From an uncultured Tateyamaria sp. (GTDB lineage Bacteria > Pseudomonadota > Alphaproteobacteria > Rhodobacterales > Rhodobacteraceae), in contig NZ_CANNGP010000001.1 of NCBI RefSeq assembly GCF_947504105.1, positions 124,001-188,000 on the forward strand: DNA of 64,000 nt, given 5' to 3'. The notes under the pieces were generated by a model. The model saw nothing but the letters and a program-made list of their open reading frames with translations. It had not been told where the DNA came from and did no database searches. Positions 26,225 to 36,515 of this stretch are shown one piece after another; within the stretch, counting starts at the first letter, position 1, and each line of letters opens with the position of its first letter. A program made the position numbers and the translations under genes.

Positions 26225-28072
26225 ATGGCCAAGAGCAAAACATCCATCTCGAAAATCGCCGTTTGGATCCTTCTGGGCCTGTTGTTTGTCGGTCTCAGCC
26301 TCGGCTTCGGCCTTGATGGTCTGGGCGGTACAATCCGCACCGTCGGCAAGGTCGGCGACAGGCATATCGACGTGCAAACCTATGCCAACACGCTGCAGCG
26401 CGAAATGCAGGCGGTTGGGCAACAGACTGGCAGCCCACTGACGTTTGCGCGCGCGCAGGCGATCGGCCTTGATCAAGCCGTGCTGGCTCGATTGGTTCGT
26501 GCTCGTGCACTGGACCACGAAGCGGGCCAGATGGGTCTGAGCGTGGGTGACGAAACGATCCGCGATGAAATCCTCAACATCCCGGCGTTCCGCGGGCTCG
26601 ACGGTTCATTTGATCGCGATGCCTACCGCTTCGCCCTTGATCAGCAGGGCACCAGCGAATCCGAATTCGAGACCCAATTGCGCGAGGAAGTGTCCCGCTC
26701 GATCCTTCAGGGTGCCATCCTGTCCGGCATCAGCATGCCCGAAACATATGCCCGCACGCTTGTCTCCTTCCTTGGCGAAACACGCGACTTTACATGGGTG
26801 CGTCTGGGGCAAAGTGATCTTGAAACTACGTTACCCGCCCCTTCGGACGAGGTGCTGCGCGCGTATTACGAGGACAATCTGGACGACTACGAGCTGCCCG
26901 AAACCAAACGCATTACTTACGCTGCACTGACACCCGACATGATCCTCGATTCCATGGAGGTAGAAACAGCCACTCTGCAAGCCGAGTTCGAGGCGCGCGC
27001 GGATCAATACAACCGTCCGGAGCGCCGCTTGGTCGAACGCCTGGTGTACCTTGACGCGGACGCCGCTGAACGCGCCGCCGCACAGCTCGATGTGAACGGC
27101 ACCACGTTCGAAGCGTTGGTGACCGAGCGTGGATTGGAGCTTGGTGACGTTGATATGGGTGATGTGACCCGCCTTGAACTGGATGCTGCAGGCGAAGCCG
27201 TGTTTGGCGCAGAAGTTGGTGATGTTGTCGGTCCCCTACCCTCGTCATTGGGCCCGGCCTTGTTCCGTGTGAACGGCGTCCTGCCCGCGCGGCAGACCAG
27301 CTTTGAAGATGCGGAACCCCAGTTGCGCCAGGAATTGGCGTTGGACGCGGCGCGGCGGCAGGTTGCCGTTCTTGCCGAGGAGTTCGACAACTTGTTAGCT
27401 GGCGGCGCCACGCTCGAAGAGCTGGATGTCGAAACCGACATGCAGCTGGGCACTATCGACTGGTTCCCGGCTATGGGCGAAGGGATTGCCGCCTACGATG
27501 GTTTCCGCGATGCGGCCGTGGAATTGACCCAAGACGACTTCCCAGAAATCGTGCAGTTGGATGACGGTGGTATCTTTGCCATGCGCATGGATGATACCCT
27601 GCCGCCCCGCCCCGCGCCGTTTGACGAAGCCAAATTGAATGTTCAGGGCAACTGGGAAGCAGAACAGACCGAAGCCCGATTGACCGAAAAGGCCGAAGCG
27701 CTGCTGCCCGCATTGGAAGCCGGCGAGAGCTTTGCCAGCCGGTCGCTCGAATCCATTGTAGAAACTGATCTGGACCGCAGCGCGTTTGTACAGGGCACAC
27801 CGCCCGCATTCATGCCCGCCGTGTTCGAAATGGAGCCCGGCGACGTGCGCATCATCTCGGGCTACGGAGCGGTGTTGGTGGTGCGTCTTGATGCGATCAA
27901 CGAAAGCGGCGACACGCCCGAGACACAGGCTGAAACTACCGCGCTGAGCGCTGAGATGGGTCAAATCCTGGCCGGTGAAATCTTCAACATCTTTGGTGAA
28001 GATGTCGTGCTGCGCGCAGGGACCCAGATCAACCAGCAGGCGCTGGATGCCGTGCATGTGAACTTCCCCTGA
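26225..28072 (+). CDS. ppiD: Peptidyl-prolyl isomerase PpiD-like, membrane-anchored
   Basis: The 615-residue protein has one N-terminal membrane segment (AVWILLGLLFVGLSLGFGL), a SurA-N-like chaperone region (TPVETYARTLVSFLGETRDFTWV context), a degenerate parvulin domain around residues 240-360 and an extended C-terminal chaperone part. PpiD helps folding of exported proteins at the outer face of the inner membrane. The stop overlaps the trpE start by one base, so trpE is probably translationally coupled to it. The parvulin active-site residues look weak, so it may act mostly as a chaperone. Confidence 0.86.
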   Translation: MAKSKTSISKIAVWILLGLLFVGLSLGFGLDGLGGTIRTVGKVGDRHIDVQTYANTLQREMQAVGQQTGSPLTFARAQAIGLDQAVLARLVRARALDHEAGQMGLSVGDETIRDEILNIPAFRGLDGSFDRDAYRFALDQQGTSESEFETQLREEVSRSILQGAILSGISMPETYARTLVSFLGETRDFTWVRLGQSDLETTLPAPSDEVLRAYYEDNLDDYELPETKRITYAALTPDMILDSMEVETATLQAEFEARADQYNRPERRLVERLVYLDADAAERAAAQLDVNGTTFEALVTERGLELGDVDMGDVTRLELDAAGEAVFGAEVGDVVGPLPSSLGPALFRVNGVLPARQTSFEDAEPQLRQELALDAARRQVAVLAEEFDNLLAGGATLEELDVETDMQLGTIDWFPAMGEGIAAYDGFRDAAVELTQDDFPEIVQLDDGGIFAMRMDDTLPPRPAPFDEAKLNVQGNWEAEQTEARLTEKAEALLPALEAGESFASRSLESIVETDLDRSAFVQGTPPAFMPAVFEMEPGDVRIISGYGAVLVVRLDAINESGDTPETQAETTALSAEMGQILAGEIFNIFGEDVVLRAGTQINQQALDAVHVNFP

Positions 28073-29580
28073 TGGCACTTGTCCCCGATTTTGACAGCTT
28101 TGCTGCAGCGTATGCCGCAGGCGAAAACCAGGTGGTCTACACACGTCTGGCGGCGGACCTCGACACGCCAGTATCGCTCATGCTGAAATTGACGGGCGCA
28201 CAAAAGGACGCGTTTGTCCTTGAATCAGTGACCGGCGGCGAAGTGCGCGGACGCTATTCCATCATCGGTATGAAACCGGATCTGATCTGGCGCTGCGACG
28301 GCAAAACGTCGTCCATCAACCGGATGGCCCGTTACGATGCGGATGCGTTTGAGCCGCTGGAGGGCAATCCGCTCGACGCGTTGCGCGCACTGATCAAAGA
28401 AAGCCGCATCGAACTGCCAGACGATCTGCCACAAGCCGCCGCTGGTCTGTTTGGCTATCTCGGATACGACATGATCCGGCTGGTTGAACGCCTGCCGGAC
28501 GTAAATCCGGACCCGCTAGGCCTGCCCGATGCGTTGATGCTGCGCCCGTCCGTCGTTGCGGTTCTTGATGGCGTAAAGGGTGAGGTCACTGTCGTCTCGC
28601 CTGCATGGGTGAGTGACGGACAATCGGCGCGTGCCGCCTATGCACAGGCGGCGGAACGGGTGATGGATGCGGTACGCGATCTCGAACGTGCAATGCCAGT
28701 GGAAACCCGCGATCTGGGGGACGCCAGCCCGCAGGCAGAGCCGGTGTCGAACTTTACCAAGGACGGCTACAAGGCCGCCGTTGAAAAGGCGCGTGACTAC
28801 ATCAAGGCCGGTGACATTTTTCAGGTTGTGCCAGCCCAGCGATGGACGCAAGAGTTTCGGGAGCCTCCCTTCGCGCTCTATCGCTCCCTGCGCCGTACGA
28901 ACCCGTCACCGTTCATGTTCTACTTCAACTTCGGTGGTTTTCAGGTCGTTGGTGCCAGCCCCGAGATTCTCGTCCGGGTGTTTGGCAGCGAAGTCACGGT
29001 CCGCCCTATCGCGGGCACCCGTCCCCGCGGGGACACGCCGGAACAGGACCGGGAACTAGAAGCCGATTTGCTGGCCGACAGGAAGGAATTGGCAGAACAC
29101 CTCATGCTGCTTGACCTGGGCCGCAACGATGTTGGTCGCGTGGCCAAGATTGGCACCGTGCGCCCGACCGAAGAGTTCATCGTCGAACGCTACAGCCACG
29201 TGATGCACATCGTATCGAATGTTGTCGGTGAATTGGCCGCGGGCAAGGACGCGCTTGATGCGTTCTTTGCCGGGATGCCTGCCGGAACCGTATCGGGCGC
29301 ACCCAAGGTTCGCGCCATGGAGATCATCGACGAATTAGAGCCGGAAAAGCGCGGCGTCTATGGCGGCGGCGTTGGCTATTTCAGCGCCGGTGGCGACATG
29401 GACATGTGCATCGCCCTGCGCACAGCAGTGGTTCAGGACCAGAAGCTTTATATCCAGGCCGGTGGTGGCGTTGTGTATGACAGTGACCCCGAGGCCGAAT
29501 TCATGGAAACGGTCCACAAATCCGGCGCAATTCGACGAGCGGCGGCGGATGCCGCACGCTTTGGCGGCGGCAATCAGTGA
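28072..29580 (+). CDS. trpE: Anthranilate synthase component I
   Basis: The 502-residue chorismate-binding enzyme shows the N-terminal Trp-feedback domain (VSLMLKLTGAQKDAFVLESVTGGEVRGRYS) and the C-terminal catalytic half with GAGDIFQVVPAQRW-like, GASPEILVRV, RPIAGTRPRG, DLGRNDVGRV and PAGTVSGAPKVRAMEII motifs. With TrpG it makes anthranilate from chorismate and glutamine. It starts on the last base of the ppiD stop. TrpG is 2.8 kb away, separated by an aspartoacylase gene and an inverted gene. Confidence 0.95.
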   Translation: MALVPDFDSFAAAYAAGENQVVYTRLAADLDTPVSLMLKLTGAQKDAFVLESVTGGEVRGRYSIIGMKPDLIWRCDGKTSSINRMARYDADAFEPLEGNPLDALRALIKESRIELPDDLPQAAAGLFGYLGYDMIRLVERLPDVNPDPLGLPDALMLRPSVVAVLDGVKGEVTVVSPAWVSDGQSARAAYAQAAERVMDAVRDLERAMPVETRDLGDASPQAEPVSNFTKDGYKAAVEKARDYIKAGDIFQVVPAQRWTQEFREPPFALYRSLRRTNPSPFMFYFNFGGFQVVGASPEILVRVFGSEVTVRPIAGTRPRGDTPEQDRELEADLLADRKELAEHLMLLDLGRNDVGRVAKIGTVRPTEEFIVERYSHVMHIVSNVVGELAAGKDALDAFFAGMPAGTVSGAPKVRAMEIIDELEPEKRGVYGGGVGYFSAGGDMDMCIALRTAVVQDQKLYIQAGGGVVYDSDPEAEFMETVHKSGAIRRAAADAARFGGGNQ

Positions 29581-29598
29581 CGCCCTTGCATTTAGGTA

Positions 29599-29619
29599 GG
29601 TGGATTGGGTCAATCCACC
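29599..29619. repeat. Palindromic repeat, family B copy 1
   Basis: GGTGGATTG, GGT, CAATCCACC is a perfect 9-bp stem after trpE, without U-run. It resembles the stem at 37335-37361 (GTAGGGCGGACC arm). It probably ends or protects the trpE transcript. Confidence 0.6.
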
Positions 29620-29689
29620 CCATCAGGCAGGGTGTCCAACGAACACGGAAAGACTGGATCTGCATCTCTGGTCTGGTACGATCCCGTTG

Positions 29690-30727
29690 ATGGCATGCCC
29701 CGCGTTTCAATTGGGCGGTGTGGATATTGCACCTGACACGCGGGCATCGGTCGCGCTGCCCGTCTCCACCCTTCAGGATCACACACCCGTGTCCCTGCGC
29801 GTTGAGGTGCTGCACGGCAAGCGCCCCGGCCCCACCATGTTCGTCAGTGCCGCTGTCCACGGAGACGAGGTAATCGGGGTGGAAATTGCCCGCCGCCTGC
29901 TCCGTACGCCACAGCTCGAAAAAATACGAGGCACACTCCTCGTGGTGCCGATCGTCAACGCCTTCGGCTTTCTCGCAAGGTCCCGCTATCTGCCTGACCG
30001 CCGTGACCTGAACCGTTGCTTCCCAGGCAGCGCTGGCGGGTCACTTGGATCACGGCTGGCGCATATCTTTCTCCATGACGTCGTTCTGCGCTGTGACTTT
30101 GGCATCGACCTGCATTCGGCAGCCGTTCACCGCACCAACCTACCCCAGGTCCGTGTCACGCCCGGCGATCAAACAACTGCACACATGGCCCGCAGCTTTG
30201 GCGCCCCCGTCATCCTGAAGTCGTCCTTACGCGATGGATCACTGCGCGGCGAAGCGGCAGAACAGGGCACGCCCATCCTGCTGTATGAGGCAGGCGAAGG
30301 CCTGCGCTTTGGCGAGTTTGCCGTGCGTGCCGGCGTGGCCGGCATACTGCGTGTGATGCGCGATCAGGGGATGTTGGCCTCAAAGGGCATCGCCCGCGCG
30401 CGGACCCCATCGCTGATCTGCAACGGCTCTACATGGTTGCGCGCGCCGTCAGGCGGGTTGTTACGCACATTCAGGGCCGAAGGCGATGTGGTCGAGAAAG
30501 GCGACGTTCTGGCCGCCGTCTCGGATCCTTCAGGCTCGACGGAAACAGACCTCATTGCGCCCGCGTCCGGCATCCTGATCGGGCGTGCCGTCCTGCCGGT
30601 CGTGAACGAGGGTGACGCCGTGTTTCACCTGGCGGATATCAGCCCAACAGCCGACGAAGACACGGTCGAGGCGATGACCGCCCAGTTGGAAACTGACCCG
30701 CTTTTTGACGAGGACGAGATTATCTGA
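29690..30727 (+). CDS. Succinylglutamate desuccinylase/aspartoacylase family protein
   Basis: The 345-residue zinc carboxypeptidase-like hydrolase has the metal ligands in VHGDEVIGVE (His-x-x-Glu) near residue 60 and in CDFGIDLHSAAVHR (His) near 135, and a C-terminal biotinyl-like barrel (LRTFRAEGDVVEKGDVLAAVSDP). The family removes acyl groups from N-acyl amino acids or related amides; substrate unknown. The start at 29690 (MACPAFQLGGVDI) is preferred; the 30 upstream codons cross a repeat. It converges on the deacetylase-like gene with only 2 bases between. Confidence 0.83.
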   Translation: MACPAFQLGGVDIAPDTRASVALPVSTLQDHTPVSLRVEVLHGKRPGPTMFVSAAVHGDEVIGVEIARRLLRTPQLEKIRGTLLVVPIVNAFGFLARSRYLPDRRDLNRCFPGSAGGSLGSRLAHIFLHDVVLRCDFGIDLHSAAVHRTNLPQVRVTPGDQTTAHMARSFGAPVILKSSLRDGSLRGEAAEQGTPILLYEAGEGLRFGEFAVRAGVAGILRVMRDQGMLASKGIARARTPSLICNGSTWLRAPSGGLLRTFRAEGDVVEKGDVLAAVSDPSGSTETDLIAPASGILIGRAVLPVVNEGDAVFHLADISPTADEDTVEAMTAQLETDPLFDEDEII

Positions 30728-30729
30728 AG

Positions 30730-32202
30730 TTACTGCTGTTGCTCTGCGAGCAGTTGAAGGACGGCAGACACCGGCGCCAGCGCCACGCGCTCCGCCCTGT
30801 CCTGCAGCCCCCAAAGAAGCAGTGCCGAGATCGTGTCTGGACGCACGCGGCCTACCATGATCACACCGCCCTCTTGTCCCGCACGAAACGCTGCCTGGTC
30901 CAGGAACCGGCGGATCACCGTGGGTGTTTGCCCGGCACTATCAAAGTCACGGAAAATCAATCCAGCGGGAACCCCTTCGCGCGCGGCAAGCTTTTGTGCA
31001 GTATTGAGCCCCTTGGATTGCAAGACCAATCCGTGGCCAGTGGCCAAGACTGCAGCGGCAATTTGGTCAGACGCAGCGCGCGTTTCTTGCAGACCGACCC
31101 CAGTCCCTTCCATCACAGCGACCGCCTCAGGCACGGCATCCAGCGCCGCCGATAGCGTGACCTCGGTGTCAGAGGGCGTGGCACCTGCCGGAAGGTCAAG
31201 AAGCGTCGCAACCTCGAACCCCTGCGCCCTGTACTCTGCCGCGCGTTCCGCTGCATCCGAGAGTGAGGCATTGACAGCAAAGGTCAGCGGATAAGGAAAA
31301 CTCTGCAGGGCGGCAAGTCCGACACTCCCCCCCGTCAGGTCCGCGCCCTCGTCTATGAGCACGATGGACATCAGGGGGTTGTCTTCCGGGTTCTCGAATG
31401 GCGCGGCAAAGGCCACGAGGGGCGGTGCACCCGGGGCAGCAACATCTGCCGCTTCATCGGTAACGACGCCCGGCGCGTCCTCGTCCCCATTGCGATCCAC
31501 CAAGGACGTCGCAGGTCGCCCGATCGTGGGTCGCCGCGTGTCTATCGTTGGATCCAGCGCCGATGGAAGTGCGGCGGATTGTTCTGGTGATGGATCCGGA
31601 TCTGTCGGTGTATCTGCAACTTCGGGGGCATCAGGTGCGGGGGTTGCCTCTGGAGTGCCCGGCGCCGGGGCTTCTGCGGTTGGTGTATCCGTCCCGTCAG
31701 AGATTTCGGAGGCATCTTCGGCAAATGCGGTTGGCGTATCCGGCACTTGTGGTGCTGGCGGTTGCGCTGGATCAGTCGAAATCGACAACTCCGTCTCGCC
31801 GACGGGCGCTTGCGGCGCATCCGTCTGGACACCGGGTTGAAGCGGTGCGTCCGTATCAATTGCAACAGTCGCGCCCTCGCCTGCCTCGGCCGGATCGGCC
31901 AATCCCTCTGCCTGACCGGTCTGTGGAACCGAAGGCGTATCCGCCCCGGCCGCCTCCGCCGCATTCACATCATCGGCTTGAGGACTGCCCAATTGTGGCG
32001 CATCACCATCCATGACGAGATCGGCATCACCACGTGATTGCGGTGTCTCTCCAGCACCCGCCTGAGGGGCGTCGGCACCTTGCGGTGCCTGAACAACGGC
32101 GTCCGGTCCGGTCGGGCTGTCGCTGACAATGGACAGGGCCGCCGCGCCCGCAACGCTCACAACACCACCCCACAAAATGCCGCTCAGAAAACCCCGTGCC
32201 AT
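30730..32202 (-). CDS. Divergent polysaccharide deacetylase family protein
   Basis: The 490-residue protein has an N-terminal membrane anchor (ARGFLSGILWGGVVSVAGAAAL), a long low-complexity Ala/Pro/Asp/Thr-rich linker of roughly 270 residues, then a C-terminal polysaccharide-deacetylase-like fold of about 190 residues (MSIVLIDEGADL, PYPLTFAVNASLSDA, GLVLQSKGLNTAQKLA, GVIMVGRVRPDTI). The fold is the divergent YibQ branch; the enzyme activity is not proven. The start at 32202 follows AAAGAGGTCAC. It lies inverted inside the trp region, between the aspartoacylase gene and trpG. Confidence 0.8.
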   Translation of the reverse strand: MARGFLSGILWGGVVSVAGAAALSIVSDSPTGPDAVVQAPQGADAPQAGAGETPQSRGDADLVMDGDAPQLGSPQADDVNAAEAAGADTPSVPQTGQAEGLADPAEAGEGATVAIDTDAPLQPGVQTDAPQAPVGETELSISTDPAQPPAPQVPDTPTAFAEDASEISDGTDTPTAEAPAPGTPEATPAPDAPEVADTPTDPDPSPEQSAALPSALDPTIDTRRPTIGRPATSLVDRNGDEDAPGVVTDEAADVAAPGAPPLVAFAAPFENPEDNPLMSIVLIDEGADLTGGSVGLAALQSFPYPLTFAVNASLSDAAERAAEYRAQGFEVATLLDLPAGATPSDTEVTLSAALDAVPEAVAVMEGTGVGLQETRAASDQIAAAVLATGHGLVLQSKGLNTAQKLAAREGVPAGLIFRDFDSAGQTPTVIRRFLDQAAFRAGQEGGVIMVGRVRPDTISALLLWGLQDRAERVALAPVSAVLQLLAEQQQ

Positions 32203-32370
32203 ATGTGACCTCTTTGCCTGTCCCGCAACAGCCCCGCTTTGCGGTGTGCCATCGCCTGCTCTTCGTGCCTGTCCTCGCGCCTCCCGCCCCTTGACGCTGG
32301 CGGGCAAGCCTGAACATGTATGGCGCAACTATACCGGCCAACGCCCGCCCTTGGAACACAGAATACGCCC

Positions 32371-32952
32371 ATGCTGCTGCTGATCGACAATTACGACAGT
32401 TTTACCTACAACCTCGTCCACTATTTGGGATCTCTTGGGGCAGATGTGCATGTCTACCGCAATGATGCCCTGAACGTGCAGGAGGCGATGGCGCTCAAGC
32501 CAGAGGGCATCCTTCTGTCGCCCGGCCCGGGCACACCGGATCAGGCCGGAATTTGCCTCGCGCTCACCGCTGCAGCAGCCGAGACGCGCACACCCTTGAT
32601 GGGTGTCTGCCTTGGACATCAAACCATTGGTCAGGTTTTCGGAGGTAAGGTCGTGCGCGCCGACGAGATCGTGCATGGCAAGATGGGGACGATGCACCAT
32701 GACGGCATGTCAGTGTTCAAGGGGCTGCCGACGCCGTTCGAGGCCACGCGTTACCATTCGCTGATCGTCGACCGTGACAGCCTGCCGGATGAGCTGGAAA
32801 TCACCGGCGCGCTCAAGGACGGCACGATCATGGGCCTCGCCCACAAGGAATTGCCGATCCACGGTGTGCAATTCCATCCGGAATCGATCCGCTCAGAACA
32901 TGGGCATGCGATGCTGCAGAACTTCCTGGATCTCATGCCGGTGGCCGCATGA
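32371..32952 (+). CDS. trpG: Anthranilate synthase component II (glutamine amidotransferase)
   Basis: The 193-residue class I glutamine amidotransferase has [11 protein letters not shown], the nucleophile cysteine in [11 protein letters not shown] near residue 80 and the His-Glu pair in [16 protein letters not shown] near 170. It releases ammonia for TrpE and may also serve aminodeoxychorismate synthase. The start at 32371 ([14 protein letters not shown]) is family-like; the 17 codons before it are not. It overlaps trpD by 4 bases. Confidence 0.94.
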   Translation: MLLLIDNYDSFTYNLVHYLGSLGADVHVYRNDALNVQEAMALKPEGILLSPGPGTPDQAGICLALTAAAAETRTPLMGVCLGHQTIGQVFGGKVVRADEIVHGKMGTMHHDGMSVFKGLPTPFEATRYHSLIVDRDSLPDELEITGALKDGTIMGLAHKELPIHGVQFHPESIRSEHGHAMLQNFLDLMPVAA

Positions 32953-33965
32953 GTGACGCACTGAAACCGCTCATTGATGCGGCGGCAAACGGACCCCTGT
33001 CACGCGATCAGGCCGAGGCAGCCTTCCAAATCCTTTTTGACGGCGAAGCAACACCCAGCCAAATTGGCGGATTACTGATGGCCCTGCGTACACGTGGCGA
33101 AACGGTCGACGAATACGCGGCCGCCGCCGCCGTGATGCGCGCCAAGTGCAACCCGGTCAAAGCGCCTGAGGGCGCTATGGACATCGTTGGCACAGGTGGG
33201 GACGGCAAGGGCACGCTGAATATCTCGACAGCCACCGCATTCGTCGTGGCAGGCGCAGGCGTGACGGTCGCCAAACACGGCAACCGCAACCTCAGTTCGA
33301 AGTCCGGGGCAGCGGATGCGCTGACCCAGATGGGCATCAACGTTATGGTCGGCCCTGACGTCGTCGAAAAAGCAATCGAGGGGGCCGGCATCGGCTTCAT
33401 GATGGCCCCCATGCATCACCCGGCCATTGCCCACGTGATGCCGACGCGGGCCGAGCTGGGCACGCGCACAATCTTCAACATCCTCGGTCCCCTTACAAAT
33501 CCCGCGGGCGTCAAGCGGCAACTAACCGGCGCATTCTCGCGCGACCTGATCCGCCCCATGGCCGAAACACTGGGTCAGCTTGGGTCCGAAGCTGCTTGGC
33601 TGGTGCATGGGTCGGATGGGACAGATGAGCTCACGATCACAGGCGTGTCGTGGGTTTCCGGCCTGTCCGAGGGTACAGTCACCGATTTTGAAGTGCACCC
33701 AGAAGAGGCTGGCCTGCCCACCCATCCGTTCGAGGCCATCGTGGGCGGTACCCCCGAAGAGAACGCCAAGTCGTTCTCGGCCTTACTTGATGGTGCACCC
33801 GGCGCCTATCGCGACGCTGTGCTTCTGAATTCCGCCGCCGCACTCAAAGTTGTTGGCACCATCACGGACTTGAAGGAAGGTGTCGCACGTGCGGCCGAAA
33901 GCATCGATAGCGGCGCCGCACGAGACAAAATCAAGATGGTAGCAAAGATTACGCAAGCGGGTTGA
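32949..33965 (+). CDS. trpD: Anthranilate phosphoribosyltransferase
   Basis: The 338-residue protein has the PRPP site [23 protein letters not shown] near residue 80, [22 protein letters not shown] near 107 and [16 protein letters not shown] near 180. It links anthranilate to PRPP in tryptophan synthesis. The ATGA overlap with trpG shows coupling. A family A hairpin repeat separates it from trpC. Confidence 0.95.
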   Translation: MSDALKPLIDAAANGPLSRDQAEAAFQILFDGEATPSQIGGLLMALRTRGETVDEYAAAAAVMRAKCNPVKAPEGAMDIVGTGGDGKGTLNISTATAFVVAGAGVTVAKHGNRNLSSKSGAADALTQMGINVMVGPDVVEKAIEGAGIGFMMAPMHHPAIAHVMPTRAELGTRTIFNILGPLTNPAGVKRQLTGAFSRDLIRPMAETLGQLGSEAAWLVHGSDGTDELTITGVSWVSGLSEGTVTDFEVHPEEAGLPTHPFEAIVGGTPEENAKSFSALLDGAPGAYRDAVLLNSAAALKVVGTITDLKEGVARAAESIDSGAARDKIKMVAKITQAG

Positions 33966-33972
33966 TGCTCTT

Positions 33973-34019
33973 TCATCTTGCCAGATAAACTCCGGGGAGT
34001 GCGAGGGGCTGGCCCCTCG
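33973..34019 (+). repeat. Hairpin repeat, family A copy 3, inside the trp operon
   Basis: TCATCTTGCCAGATAA (33973-33988) is identical to 24915-24930. Then AACTCCGGGGAG leads into a perfect 8-bp stem CGAGGGGC 34002-34009, TG loop, GCCCCTCG 34012-34019. It lies between trpD and trpC and could cause partial termination or RNA processing. Confidence 0.65.
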
Positions 34020-34049
34020 TTCCCACCGTCAGACAAAAAAGCGCGACAG

Positions 34050-34865
34050 ATGACTGATACGATCCTCGACAAGATCAAAGCCTACAAACTTGAGGAAGTG
34101 GCGGCCGACAAGGCATCCAAACCGCTCGAAGCGGTGGAAGCCGAGGCGCGCGAGGCGTCCCCTATACGCCCGTTCACACATGCATTGCAGGTTGCGAACC
34201 GCGAAGCCTATGGCTTGATTGCAGAGATCAAGAAGGCCAGCCCATCCAAGGGGCTGATCCGGGCCGACTTTGATCCGGCAGTGCTGGCCAAAGCCTATGA
34301 AGACGGTGGCGCCACATGCCTGTCTGTCCTGACGGACACCCCAAGTTTTCAGGGCGCAAAGGCGTTTCTGACACAAGCCCGCGACGCCTGCGCACTGCCC
34401 GCCTTGCGCAAGGATTTCATGTACGACACCTACCAGGTTGCCGAAGCACGCGCACTTGGGGCCGATTGCATCCTGATCATCATGGCCTCGGTCAGCGACG
34501 CGCAAGCGCAGGAATTGGAAACGGCGGCCTTCGAATGGGGCATGGACGTGTTGATTGAAGTACACGATGCCGAAGAGCTGGAGCGTGCGTCAAATCTCAA
34601 AAGCCCTCTGATGGGGATCAACAACCGCAACCTCAAGACATTCGAGGTGACGCTGGACACGACCCGCACCTTGTCGAAACAGGTACCCGCAGATCGCACC
34701 ATCGTGGCCGAAAGTGGGCTCAACACCCCCGCCGATCTGGCGGATTTGGCAATGTACGGCGCTCGCACATTCCTGATCGGGGAAAGCCTGATGCGGCAGG
34801 AGGACGTGGCAATTGCTACGCGGACGCTTCTGGCCAACCCACTCACCGCAGGCGGGGGCATGTAG
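34050..34865 (+). CDS. trpC: Indole-3-glycerol phosphate synthase
   Basis: The 271-residue TIM-barrel protein has [20 protein letters not shown] near residue 60, [17 protein letters not shown] near 90, [22 protein letters not shown] near 115 and the phosphate loop [11 protein letters not shown] near 220. It closes the indole ring in tryptophan synthesis. The start at 34050 (MTDTILDKI) is chosen because the upstream 24 codons lie in a repeat. Its stop directly precedes the moaC start. Confidence 0.95.
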   Translation: MTDTILDKIKAYKLEEVAADKASKPLEAVEAEAREASPIRPFTHALQVANREAYGLIAEIKKASPSKGLIRADFDPAVLAKAYEDGGATCLSVLTDTPSFQGAKAFLTQARDACALPALRKDFMYDTYQVAEARALGADCILIIMASVSDAQAQELETAAFEWGMDVLIEVHDAEELERASNLKSPLMGINNRNLKTFEVTLDTTRTLSKQVPADRTIVAESGLNTPADLADLAMYGARTFLIGESLMRQEDVAIATRTLLANPLTAGGGM

Positions 34866-35339
34866 ATGGCACTCACACATTTCGATGATCAGGGTGCCGC
34901 CCACATGGTGGATGTGTCAGACAAGGACATCACTGACCGCATTGCCGTTGCAGAGACGTGGGTGAAGATGAAGGCGGAAACCTTTGATATCATTACCGAA
35001 GGTCGCGCAAAGAAGGGTGATGTCATCGGCGTCGCCCGGCTGGCCGGTATCATGGGGGCCAAGCGCACCGCAGACCTCATCCCGCTCTGCCATCCACTGC
35101 CCATCACCAAAGTATCCGTCGATCTGGAACCGGATGCAGACTTGCCGGGGCTACGCATCACCGCAACCGTCAAGATGACCGGCCAAACGGGGGTCGAGAT
35201 GGAAGCGCTGACCGCCGCCTCCACAGCCGCTCTCACAGTCTACGACATGGCCAAGGCCGTAGACAAAGGCATGGAGATCGGCGGCCTGCACGTTGTCCTG
35301 AAGGATGGCGGGAAGTCGGGACGTTACGAGGCGACATGA
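34866..35339 (+). CDS. moaC: Cyclic pyranopterin monophosphate synthase
   Basis: The 157-residue protein carries the MoaC signatures [32 protein letters not shown] (with LCHPL) and [25 protein letters not shown]. It makes cPMP, the first molybdopterin intermediate, with MoaA. Its ATG begins directly after the trpC stop codon, and its stop overlaps moeA by 4 bases, so molybdenum-cofactor genes ride on the trp transcript. Confidence 0.95.
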   Translation: MALTHFDDQGAAHMVDVSDKDITDRIAVAETWVKMKAETFDIITEGRAKKGDVIGVARLAGIMGAKRTADLIPLCHPLPITKVSVDLEPDADLPGLRITATVKMTGQTGVEMEALTAASTAALTVYDMAKAVDKGMEIGGLHVVLKDGGKSGRYEAT

Positions 35340-36511
35340 TCACTGTCACCCAAGCGCTTGAGCACCTGTTCACCCTGGCGGACGAGATGCCTGTCGAACA
35401 CGTCCCGCTCGTAGAAGCCGACGGTCGGGTTCTGGCGCAGTCTGTCGCGGCACGCCGCACGCAACCACCCTTTGCCGCCTCATCGATGGATGGATACGCC
35501 GTCAAAGCGGTCGAAGCTGACCAACACGCGCAGTTCAAAGTTGTTGGCGAAGCCGCAGCCGGACATGGTTGGAATGGTACGCTCGGTGCCGGTCAGGCCG
35601 TGCGCATCTTTACGGGTGCCCCTGTCCCTGATGGCGCCGACAAGGTCGTCATTCAGGAAGATATCACCCGCAACGGCGACCTGATCACCATCACGGATGA
35701 TCCCGGCGCCAAGGACAATATCCGCCCTGCTGGCATCGACTTTGCTTTGGGCGACACGCTCGACGCACACCGCGTTCTGGCACCTGCTGACATAGCACTT
35801 CTAGCCTCCATGAACATCGCCGACATACCGGTGCGCCGAGCACCAGTTGTGGCGCTGATCGCGACCGGTGATGAGCTGGTCATGCCCGGCGAAGTCCCCG
35901 GCCCGGATCAGATTATTGCATCGAACACGTTCGGGCTTGCCGCAATGTTGCGGCGTCTCGGCGCTGTGCCACGCATACTGCCCATAGCGCGGGACAGCGC
36001 TGTGTCGCTCACCACTGTTTTCGGTCTGACAACGGGGGCTGACCTGATCGTTACCATCGGCGGCGCATCGGTTGGCGATCATGACCTTGTCGGCCATGTC
36101 GCCGGTGAGCTTGGGATGAATCGCAGCTTCTACAAGGTTGCAATGCGGCCTGGCAAACCGCTCATGGCCGGACGGCTGAACGGTACACCCATGGTTGGTC
36201 TGCCCGGAAACCCGGTCTCCGCCATGGTCTGTGGCACCGTGTTTCTGACGCCCATGATCCGCGCAATGCTTGGCTTGGGTCAGGCGCAAGCACCACGGGT
36301 AAAAGTGCCTCTGTCCACCTCACTGGCTGCAAATGGACCACGTGAACATTACATGCGCGGCCGCGTCAGGGCCGGGGCTGTCGAGGATGCCGGACTTCAG
36401 GACAGTTCACTGTTAAGCGTGCTTGCGGATGCCAATGCCCTGATCGTACGCCCGCCCAACGATCCCGCCCGCGATGCCGGTGATATGGTCGATATCATAC
36501 ATTTGAACTGA
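35336..36511 (+). CDS. moeA: Molybdopterin molybdotransferase
   Basis: The 391-residue protein has the MoeA N-terminal [13 protein letters not shown], the MoCF-type motif [15 protein letters not shown] near residue 240 and the [19 protein letters not shown] block near 285. It inserts molybdate into adenylylated molybdopterin. The ATGA overlap with moaC shows coupling. The lexA promoter begins a few bases after its stop. Confidence 0.95.
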   Translation: MITVTQALEHLFTLADEMPVEHVPLVEADGRVLAQSVAARRTQPPFAASSMDGYAVKAVEADQHAQFKVVGEAAAGHGWNGTLGAGQAVRIFTGAPVPDGADKVVIQEDITRNGDLITITDDPGAKDNIRPAGIDFALGDTLDAHRVLAPADIALLASMNIADIPVRRAPVVALIATGDELVMPGEVPGPDQIIASNTFGLAAMLRRLGAVPRILPIARDSAVSLTTVFGLTTGADLIVTIGGASVGDHDLVGHVAGELGMNRSFYKVAMRPGKPLMAGRLNGTPMVGLPGNPVSAMVCGTVFLTPMIRAMLGLGQAQAPRVKVPLSTSLAANGPREHYMRGRVRAGAVEDAGLQDSSLLSVLADANALIVRPPNDPARDAGDMVDIIHLN

Positions 36512-36515
36512 CCCG

